Shown in pieces: positions 8,340 through 15,125 of a stretch of DNA of 64,000 nucleotides. The position numbers were made by a program, and so were the translations under genes. A model generated the notes under the pieces. It did no database searches. It was not told the origin of the DNA and saw only the letters and a list, made by a program, of their open reading frames with translations. Source of the stretch: UBA10324 sp038326325 (GTDB lineage Bacteria > Bacteroidota > Bacteroidia > Chitinophagales > UBA10324); contig JBBQJW010000005.1 of assembly GCA_038326325.1 (NCBI GenBank), positions 113,698 to 177,697 on the forward strand, written 5' to 3'. Every line of letters starts with the position of its first letter. Positions within the stretch are counted from its first letter, which is position 1.

Positions 8340-9012
8340 ACACTTTAATTTTTGTTGAAGGAATATCAATCTTCGGCAAACTCTTCTGATAATAAAGGCA
8401 CACTTCCTTCAACCCGCACTCCTCACATTTAGGTTTTCGCGCGATGCAAACATATCTTCCATGCAATATGAGCCAATGATGCGCGATGGAAATTAAATTC
8501 TCGGGAATGTATTTTATCAATTGCAATTCCGTCTGTAACGGATTTTTTGCTCCAACAGTTAATCCTATTCTTGCTGCCACACGAAATACATGTGTGTCAA
8601 CCGCCATTTTTGGTTGATTGAATAAACAGGAGAGAATAACATTCGCCGTTTTTCTTCCTACACCAGGCAACTGCTGTAACAGTTCACCATCATCAGGCAC
8701 ATTACCATCAAATTTCTCAACTAACATTTGCGACATACCAATCAGATGCTTCGTTTTATTGTTTGGATAAGAAATGCTTTTGATGAATGGAAAAACTTCG
8801 TCGAAGGTTGCTTTCGAAAGTTTTTGCGCGATAGGATATTTTTTGAAGAGCGCCGGAGTAGTCATGTTCACCCGCTTGTCGGTGCATTGCGCTGAAAGAA
8901 TAACGGAAACTAAAAGCTGAAAAGGATTTTCATAAACCAATTCAGTTTCGGCGACAGGTCGGTGCTTTTCAAAATACTGAATAACAAAATCAAATAAATC
9001 TTTACGCAACAT
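8338..9012 (-). CDS. nth: Endonuclease III
   Basis: This 224-residue protein matches endonuclease III, a bifunctional DNA glycosylase/AP lyase for oxidised pyrimidines. The helix-hairpin-helix LPGVGRKTANV carries the catalytic Lys (K121), and MAVDTHVFRVA carries the catalytic Asp (D139), at positions almost identical to the E. coli enzyme. A four-Cys cluster near the C-terminus (C-x6-C-x2-C-x5-C in CIARKPKCEECGLKEVC) is the [4Fe-4S] site. It acts in base excision repair and sits in a repair neighbourhood (recA, LexA-like, uvrA). A -7 box TACTTTCG lies 5-12 bases before the ATG, so the leader is very short. Confidence 0.96.
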   Translation of the reverse strand: MLRKDLFDFVIQYFEKHRPVAETELVYENPFQLLVSVILSAQCTDKRVNMTTPALFKKYPIAQKLSKATFDEVFPFIKSISYPNNKTKHLIGMSQMLVEKFDGNVPDDGELLQQLPGVGRKTANVILSCLFNQPKMAVDTHVFRVAARIGLTVGAKNPLQTELQLIKYIPENLISIAHHWLILHGRYVCIARKPKCEECGLKEVCLYYQKSLPKIDIPSTKIKV

Positions 9013-9016
9013 GAGG

Positions 9017-9024
9017 CGAAAGTA
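9017..9024 (-). promoter_or_regulatory. nth -7 box (TACTTTCG)
   Basis: TACTTTCG on the minus strand, four bases before the nth ATG, is a TAnnTTCG variant that recurs ahead of several genes in this window (gmk at 25166, the small gene at 33002 and the gene at 57473). Confidence 0.4.
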
Positions 9025-9054
9025 AATAGCTGAATAAAATTCGAGCGATAAAAA

Positions 9055-9474
9055 TTACTTCCTTAATGGTTTTCTTTTCGGCTTGATGTTGTGGTCAAGC
9101 AATTTTAATCCTTCAATGAATTTGAAATCAGAAATATTCAAAGTAAACAATGTAATTCGATTTGACATTGCAGTAGCGGCAATTAACATATCGGGGATTT
9201 TCGGACTATGAGATAGTGCATAGCGATAAATAAGAGATTCATAAATTCTATTGGAAGAGGAATCTATTTCCAACCAGATAAATTTATTGAGCCAAGAATA
9301 ATATTTATTAAAATCAGTTTTATTCAGTGCTCCTAATAAAATTTCACTTGCACTGATAGAGGAAATACATAGAGAGTCAATTCCAAATTCTAAAATTTTT
9401 GAAGTCACTTCTTCATTGTCATTCAACAATTCAATTAATACATCAGAATCAAGAATGCAATAATTTGTCACCAT
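9055..9474 (-). CDS. PIN-domain toxin, VapC-like
   Basis: The 139-residue product has the PIN ribonuclease layout: D9 in CILDSDVLIELL, E44 in SASEILLG, D95 in IPDMLIAATA and D116 in NISDF. These acidic residues hold the metal in VapC-type toxins, which cut tRNA or other RNA. All four are present, so the toxin is probably active. Its ATG overlaps the stop of a 50-residue gene in ATGGTGA, giving the translational coupling expected of an antitoxin-toxin operon. The target RNA is unknown. Confidence 0.85.
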   Translation of the reverse strand: MVTNYCILDSDVLIELLNDNEEVTSKILEFGIDSLCISSISASEILLGALNKTDFNKYYSWLNKFIWLEIDSSSNRIYESLIYRYALSHSPKIPDMLIAATAMSNRITLFTLNISDFKFIEGLKLLDHNIKPKRKPLRK

Positions 9475-9620
9475 GCTTCCTTTCTGATTTTCTCAAGTGA
9501 CAATGGCTTGTTTTTATTGTATCCGACCATTGTGAGAAAATCTTTTTCTGATTTGAATTTTGATTTCTTATTTAATTTTTTTCTTCTTACTGGAAGAAGT
9601 TTTTTAATCATTGTTGCCAT
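9468..9620 (-). CDS. Small antitoxin-like protein paired with VapC
   Basis: This 50-residue frame begins MATMIKKLLPVRRKKLNKK and ends SLEKIRKEAW. Its TGA stop lies within the ATG of the PIN toxin gene (ATGGTGA). The N-terminal half is very rich in Lys and Arg, and the C-terminal half could form the toxin-binding helix. I do not recognise a standard AbrB, Phd or ribbon-helix-helix domain. The antitoxin role is inferred from overlap, order and size. Confidence 0.6.
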   Translation of the reverse strand: MATMIKKLLPVRRKKLNKKSKFKSEKDFLTMVGYNKNKPLSLEKIRKEAW

Positions 9621-9769
9621 TGCGCTAAGTTATGTTTCAGATTATTCTTAAAAAAAATAAAATTCTAATTCGAAAATAGAAAAAATTTTTTTCTTCCCAA
9701 AAATAAAACTCAACAGCACCACAAAAAATTTGCGGTGCCGTGAATCCAAAAAATAAAAATGAAAAAAAT

Positions 9770-10006
9770 CTAAGAGTGACTTTCGCTCTTTACAGTATCG
9801 CGACTGTATTGCATGATTATATCAATGCTGCTGTCGCTTGGGTCAAGTTTTCCCTGTTCGAGTTCTTCTTTCGCGGTTAGCATTCCCTGATAGGTTTTCG
9901 CGAGATCAAGGTTTTCGAGAATCGCTTTTCGAATGTTGGCGGATTCTTCAGTGGTTGTTTCGTTGTAAACGAAGCGAACTAAATCATCAGATGTAAAAGT
10001 TTTCAT
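9770..10006 (-). CDS. Small protein after ECF sigma factor, probable anti-sigma component
   Basis: From the ATG at 10006 the protein has 78 residues (MKTFTSDDLVRFVYNETT to the C-terminus). It is acidic and helical with no membrane segment. Short proteins of this type, with a DDLVRFVYNE-like start, often follow ECF sigma genes in Bacteroidota and are thought to act as or with anti-sigma factors. A longer frame to 10138 exists, but its extra 44 residues cross a GC-rich hairpin (10072-10092) that looks non-coding. I therefore take the internal start. It lies 200 bases downstream of the sigma gene in the same direction. Confidence 0.6.
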   Translation of the reverse strand: MKTFTSDDLVRFVYNETTTEESANIRKAILENLDLAKTYQGMLTAKEELEQGKLDPSDSSIDIIMQYSRDTVKSESHS

Positions 10007-10071
10007 GTAATTGTTATTGATTTTATTGATGAACGAAATTGTTTTTGAATTATTGTATCGCCCAACTTTAG

Positions 10072-10092
10072 CCCTTCCCAAGGCGGGAAGGG
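10072..10092 (-). repeat. Hairpin between sigma factor and downstream small gene
   Basis: A perfect 8-bp stem (CCCTTCCC and GGGAAGGG) with a 5-base loop lies in the spacer between the sigma gene and the small gene after it. No T-run follows on the minus strand. It may be an intergenic repeat or an attenuator. Confidence 0.45.
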
Positions 10093-10206
10093 AAAAGGTT
10101 GAAGCATCATTAAAAAAATTTTTAAGAGTAGTTTCCATTTAATTATCATGCTTAACGGCAAACACCTTTCGATTATTGTGTGCCCTTCAGCAAATTTTAC
10201 TAAAGG

Positions 10207-10791
10207 TTATAATGCGATTTTTTTCTCTTCCATCAATCTTCTGATATTGATGAGTCCGTAGCGCATTCTTCCCAATGCAGTATTGATACTTACCCCTGTA
10301 AGTTCAGCAATTTCTTTAAAACTTAAATCAGCGTAGTGACGAAGAATAATTACTTCTTTCTGTTCTTCAGGAAGCATATCCACTAATTTGCGTACACGCA
10401 CATAAGCTTGCTCGCGCACCATTGTCTCTTCAGCATTATCCCCACTGAATTTTATATACTTAAAAATATCTGTCCCATCAGAAGTAGTGATTTTCACTTT
10501 CGGAGTGCGTTTTACTTTTCTGTAATAATCAATGCACTTGTTATTCGCAATGCGCAATACCCAAGGAAGAAATTTTCCTTCTTCGTGATAATTGCCTTCG
10601 CGCAACTTGTCAACTACTTTAATAAATGTTTCCTGAAATAAATCTTCGGCAATGTAACGGTCGCGCACAAACATATAAATGGCGCTGAACACTCGTTGTT
10701 TGTGTGCCTGAATGAGCGTAGTTAACGCATGTTCGTTTCCGTTCTGGTAAGCTTTTACCAGAGCGTGGTCGTTGAGTTGATTGGTTTGCAT
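10207..10791 (-). CDS. RNA polymerase sigma factor, ECF (sigma-70) family
   Basis: With ATG 10791 (MQTNQLNDHALVKAYQNG) the protein has 194 residues. Region 2 is seen in VRDRYIAEDLFQETFIKV and FLPWVLRIANNKCIDYYRK, and region 4 in LPEEQKEVIILRHYADLSFKEIAELTGVS with a helix-turn-helix. This is the two-domain ECF architecture that directs polymerase to a specific set of promoters. An upstream start at 10815 would add eight residues. The gene is followed on the same strand by the small putative anti-sigma gene. The signal it answers to cannot be read from the sequence. Confidence 0.9.
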   Translation of the reverse strand: MQTNQLNDHALVKAYQNGNEHALTTLIQAHKQRVFSAIYMFVRDRYIAEDLFQETFIKVVDKLREGNYHEEGKFLPWVLRIANNKCIDYYRKVKRTPKVKITTSDGTDIFKYIKFSGDNAEETMVREQAYVRVRKLVDMLPEEQKEVIILRHYADLSFKEIAELTGVSINTALGRMRYGLINIRRLMEEKKIAL

Positions 10792-10994
10792 AATTCTACA
10801 ATTGGGTTTGAACAAAAGGTTATTAAATGAATTGTAGAATTCAAGCCATGAATTTGAAATTGGGTTTAATGATTAACAGCGAATGGTAATGTAAATCTGA
10901 CCTTATAAAACTTCTTGAAATTGAGTGTAGAAGTGTTTCGTTGCTGTGTGAGTTTATCTTTTATTTGCTCCCTCTTACGAGAAGAGTTGTAAAA

Positions 10995-13877
10995 ATGTTG
11001 AGCCAAATATCAGATAAAATTCCGAACGAAAAAATAAATTTTAAAAAAGACGGGAAAAACATTCTCATCAAGGGCGCGCGGGTTCACAACCTTCGCAATG
11101 TTGATTTAGAAATTGGTCGTAATAAATTAGTGGTGATTACAGGGGTGAGCGGCTCCGGAAAATCTTCACTCGCCATTGACACTTTGTTCGCCGAAGGTCA
11201 GCGCCGTTATGTCGAAAGTCTCTCCGCTTACGCGCGTCAATTTTTGGTGCGCATGAACAAGCCCGATGTCGATTATATCAAGGGTTTGTGTCCGGCTATC
11301 GCGATTGAGCAAAAAGTTTCCACTCGAAGTTCGCGTTCCACAGTCGGCTCGCTCACCGAGATTTATGATTATCTGCGATTGATGTTCGCGCGAATAGGAA
11401 AAACTTTTTCACCAGTTTCCGGAAAAGAAGTTCAGAAGCATGAAGTGAGCGATGTCGTTGATTTTATAAAATCATTGAAAGAAGGAACCGCAGTTTTTAT
11501 TCTTTCGCCGCAACGAACACCCGCTGACGATACTCCGTTGAAATTAAAAAAGGCGAAGGTCGAAGGAAGTGTAACACCTCTGCGAACTTTAAAACAGGAA
11601 TTGAATATTCTGAATCAGAAAGGTTTCGCGAGAATTATTTCGGAGAAAGAAGTTTATAAGATTGAAGAATTATTGGCTGATGACGCTCAACTGAAATCAT
11701 TGAAAGGAAAATCTTTTCAATTGGTGGTGGACAGAATCGTGTGGAAGAATAACGATGAAGATTTATTGTCGCGCATTTCTGACTCAGTAGGAGTTTCTTT
11801 TTTTGAAGGGCATGGTGACAGCGTTATTTTTTATGACGGGAAAGAAAAAAAATTCAGCAACAAGTTTGAGTTGGACGGAATTCGTTTTGAAGAACCGACT
11901 CCGCATTTGTTCAGTTTTAATAATCCGTATGGCGCTTGCCGGAAATGCGAGGGATTCGGAAGCGTGATTGGCGTGGATGAAAATTTAGTAATACCGGATA
12001 AAAATAAATCGGTGTACGAAGGAGCGATCGCTCCCTGGAAAGGGGAAAAGATGGGCGAATGGCTGACGCTGTTAGTGAAGAACGCGCACAAATTTGATTT
12101 TCCGGTTCATCGTTCCATTCGTGAACTCACGGCGTCTGAAAAAAAATTATTATGGACGGGAAATAAATACTTCCACGGGTTGGATGAGTTTTTTAAGGAG
12201 CTCGAAAAACAGAGTTATAAAATTCAATACCGTGTAATGCTTTCTCGTTACCGAGGTAAAACCACCTGCCCCGATTGTGGTGGCGCCAGAGTGCGAATTG
12301 AATCTTCGTATGTGAAGATTAACGAAAAGTCAATCGCTGATTTAGTGGTGATGCCTGTGAAAGTGTTACAGCGGTTTTTTCTATCCATCAAACTTTCCGA
12401 TTACGATAAAGAAATTTCAAAGAGATTATTACTGGAAATAAATAACCGATTGGAATTTATGATGGAAGTTGGATTGGGGTACTTAACGCTCAATCGTCTT
12501 TCATCCACGCTTTCAGGGGGAGAAACACAAAGAATCAATCTAACCCGGACACTTGGTAGTAATCTGACAAGTTCGCTTTACATACTCGATGAACCAAGCG
12601 TGGGACTTCATCCGAAAGACACGGGGCAATTGGTAAAAGTGTTACACAAGCTTCGCGATTTAGGAAATACTGTTTTGGTTGTCGAACATGAAGAAGAAAT
12701 TATGAATCACGCCGACCAGATCATTGACATGGGGCCGCTCGCGGGCGCTCACGGCGGCGAAGTTGTTTTCAGCGGAACATTCAAGGAAATTCTGAAAGAC
12801 AAAAATTCCCTCACCGGAAAATATTTGACGGGTGTAGAAAAAATTTCAGTTCCAACCATCAGAAGAAACTGGACGAAAAAAATCGAGTTCCTCGGGTGCG
12901 TTCAAAACAATCTTCAAAACATTGATGTAACAGTTCCATTAAATGTGATGGTGGTAGTTACAGGAGTAAGCGGTTCAGGGAAAACAACATTGGTAAAACA
13001 GATCGCTTTTCCATCACTTTCACGCGCGCTTGGAAATTTCGGCGACAAGCCAGGAGAATTCAGCGAAATGAAAGCCGTTGATTCCGGACTCACGCAAATT
13101 GAAATGGTTGACCAGAATCCGATTGGCAAATCATCGCGAAGTAATCCTGTTACATACATAAAAGCTTACGACCTCATTCGTGATTTGTACTCGAAGCAGC
13201 GCGGTTCTCAATTGCAAGGATTTCAGCCAAAACATTTTTCGTTTAATGTGGATGGCGGCAGATGTGATAACTGTAAAGGTGAAGGCGAAATTGTAGTGGA
13301 GATGCAGTTCCTGAGCGATGTGCATTTGTTGTGCGAAGTATGCAAGGGCAAACGATTCAAGGATGAAGTGCTCGAAGTAAATTATAAGGATAAAAATATC
13401 GCCGATGTTTTAGACTTGACAGTTGACGAAGTCATTGAATTTTTCATTGATGAAAAAAATCTTCACGAAGCGATTCTTCCATTATCGCAGGTTGGATTGG
13501 GTTATGTGAAACTCGGGCAATCATCAAGCACATTATCAGGTGGTGAAGCGCAAAGAGTAAAGCTCGCTTCGTTTCTGGGGAAGGGGAGTTCGCAAAATCC
13601 GGTCCTGTTCATTTTTGATGAGCCGACGACCGGGTTACACTTTCACGATATCAGTAAACTGTTACAGTCGTTCAACGCGCTAATCGAGCAGGGACATTCC
13701 GTGCTCATCATTGAACACAATATGGAGGTAATCAAATGCGCCGATTACATCATTGATCTCGGCCCTGATGGCGGCGACGAAGGCGGGCAATTATTATTTG
13801 CCGGAACACCCGAAGACATGGTGAAGAATTGTAATTCGCATACAGCAAATTATTTGAGAGGGAAACTTACAAACTGA
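10995..13877 (+). CDS. UvrA-family excinuclease ATPase (paralogue lacking one zinc pair)
   Basis: From ATG 10995 the product has 960 residues. It has two ABC ATPase modules, with Walker A sequences GVSGSGKSS and GVSGSGKTT and two signature LSGGE motifs (STLSGGETQR and STLSGGEAQR). UvrA scans DNA for damage with UvrB. The zinc motif around CDNCKGEGEI and CEVCKGK is present, as is CPDCGG. In the region of the first zinc module, however, only CRKC (FNNPYGACRKCEGFG) is present. The partner CxxC normally ~20 residues earlier is replaced by FSNKFELDGIRFEEPTP. This suggests a divergent UvrA paralogue rather than the canonical enzyme. A frame from 10941 exists, but the Met at 10995 begins the conserved part. 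Confidence 0.9.
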   Translation: MLSQISDKIPNEKINFKKDGKNILIKGARVHNLRNVDLEIGRNKLVVITGVSGSGKSSLAIDTLFAEGQRRYVESLSAYARQFLVRMNKPDVDYIKGLCPAIAIEQKVSTRSSRSTVGSLTEIYDYLRLMFARIGKTFSPVSGKEVQKHEVSDVVDFIKSLKEGTAVFILSPQRTPADDTPLKLKKAKVEGSVTPLRTLKQELNILNQKGFARIISEKEVYKIEELLADDAQLKSLKGKSFQLVVDRIVWKNNDEDLLSRISDSVGVSFFEGHGDSVIFYDGKEKKFSNKFELDGIRFEEPTPHLFSFNNPYGACRKCEGFGSVIGVDENLVIPDKNKSVYEGAIAPWKGEKMGEWLTLLVKNAHKFDFPVHRSIRELTASEKKLLWTGNKYFHGLDEFFKELEKQSYKIQYRVMLSRYRGKTTCPDCGGARVRIESSYVKINEKSIADLVVMPVKVLQRFFLSIKLSDYDKEISKRLLLEINNRLEFMMEVGLGYLTLNRLSSTLSGGETQRINLTRTLGSNLTSSLYILDEPSVGLHPKDTGQLVKVLHKLRDLGNTVLVVEHEEEIMNHADQIIDMGPLAGAHGGEVVFSGTFKEILKDKNSLTGKYLTGVEKISVPTIRRNWTKKIEFLGCVQNNLQNIDVTVPLNVMVVVTGVSGSGKTTLVKQIAFPSLSRALGNFGDKPGEFSEMKAVDSGLTQIEMVDQNPIGKSSRSNPVTYIKAYDLIRDLYSKQRGSQLQGFQPKHFSFNVDGGRCDNCKGEGEIVVEMQFLSDVHLLCEVCKGKRFKDEVLEVNYKDKNIADVLDLTVDEVIEFFIDEKNLHEAILPLSQVGLGYVKLGQSSSTLSGGEAQRVKLASFLGKGSSQNPVLFIFDEPTTGLHFHDISKLLQSFNALIEQGHSVLIIEHNMEVIKCADYIIDLGPDGGDEGGQLLFAGTPEDMVKNCNSHTANYLRGKLTN

Positions 13878-13995
13878 ATACGATTTAAAAATAGATTAAA
13901 GGCAAAGAATGCACACTTGCAAAAAGTGAAAATATTTTCGAGTAAAAAAAATCTTAATATCGTTCCGATCCCCAGCCAAAAAAACTATATATACT

Positions 13996-15123
13996 TCATG
14001 CAGCTTTTTTAGCTTTTTTATTTTCCTCCAAAATTTTCTTGCGTTTATTTCCGAGTTCATATAAATATTGCATCACATTAAATAGTATTACGAAGTAAGC
14101 AAAAAATACGAGCGTAATTTCTGATTCAATATATTCATAAAAGTAAATTAAGGAACATACAATTGAAGAAGAGAGCAACCCAATACAAGATAATACAAGT
14201 AAAACCATCCTATCGCTTAACCCCAAGTAAGCTAAATGATGAGTAGTATGATCCCTACCGCCAATAAAAGGTGATTGTTTGCCAATCATTCTTCTAATAA
14301 AAACAGTTGTAGTGTCAATTATTGGGATACAAAAAACCAAGATTGGGAAAAGAAATTGTTTGAATTGAAATGCAGGTCCTGGTATATCTCTGAATTCAGG
14401 AGCCCATAAAACAATTACACCAAGTCCTGAAAGTAACACGCCAAGAAACTGGCTGCCAGTATCACCCATGTAAATTTTTGAAGGGTGAAAATTGAAAACC
14501 ATAAATCCTCCTATTGCACCAATCATCCCAATAATTATAAATGAATAAAGGGAAAAAAAACTTCCTTGGATAATCAAAATGACTAAGCACGACAAAAGAA
14601 TAATTCCGGAAATGGTTGCAGTGATACCATCCATATTATCAAGCATATTAATTGAATTCATTATGCCAATCACCCAAAAAATTGTAAAGAGGGCATTTAA
14701 AGCATAATAGTCAGTTATATTAATCATTACACCAGAAACAATAAGTGTAACAGCACACATTAGCTGTCCCAAAAATTTAAGAAGTGGGTTAGTATTATAA
14801 GCATCGTCGGCTAGCCCAACTAAAAATCCAATTGATGAAGCAAGTAATAACCCAATTAATTGTTTGTTAAAAATATCAGAAGTGCTAATAGATATTAAAG
14901 TATAAGCCGTGAATGAGAATAAAAAAACAATATAAAATGAAAATCCTCCGACTGAAGGTTTTGTGGTTGAAGCCCATCGAATGATATTCTTAGATTCTTC
15001 GTTTCGAACACCAAGAGTTTTTGAAAATCGCAGAAACAGCCCATTAATTAGAACTGAAAATATAATGGATAAAAAAAAGAAAATTATGTATGCTAAATAA
15101 AGTTTTAAATCATCTGAAAACAT
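13996..15123 (-). CDS. WecA/TagO-like undecaprenyl-phosphate sugar-1-phosphate transferase
   Basis: This 375-residue polytopic membrane protein has about ten hydrophobic segments. The family motifs are clear: NMLDNMDGITA (the DDxxD-like and NxxN region), KIYMGDTGSQFLG and IIDTTTVFIRR followed by GGRDHTTHHLAYLG, a His-rich cytoplasmic loop. Enzymes of this family move a HexNAc-1-phosphate onto undecaprenyl phosphate and so start polysaccharide or O-antigen synthesis. It is the last gene of the exopolysaccharide run. Its ATG is three bases from the stop of the Wzc-like gene, so it is cotranscribed. The C-terminus is Lys-rich. The sugar is not predictable. Confidence 0.88.
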   Translation of the reverse strand: MFSDDLKLYLAYIIFFFLSIIFSVLINGLFLRFSKTLGVRNEESKNIIRWASTTKPSVGGFSFYIVFLFSFTAYTLISISTSDIFNKQLIGLLLASSIGFLVGLADDAYNTNPLLKFLGQLMCAVTLIVSGVMINITDYYALNALFTIFWVIGIMNSINMLDNMDGITATISGIILLSCLVILIIQGSFFSLYSFIIIGMIGAIGGFMVFNFHPSKIYMGDTGSQFLGVLLSGLGVIVLWAPEFRDIPGPAFQFKQFLFPILVFCIPIIDTTTVFIRRMIGKQSPFIGGRDHTTHHLAYLGLSDRMVLLVLSCIGLLSSSIVCSLIYFYEYIESEITLVFFAYFVILFNVMQYLYELGNKRKKILEENKKAKKAA

Positions 15124-15125
15124 AA

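Noticed and set aside
10007..10138. Longer start for the small gene after the sigma factor
   Set aside because: The extra 44 residues cross a GC-rich hairpin and have no protein-like pattern, while the Met at 10006 starts a coherent domain.
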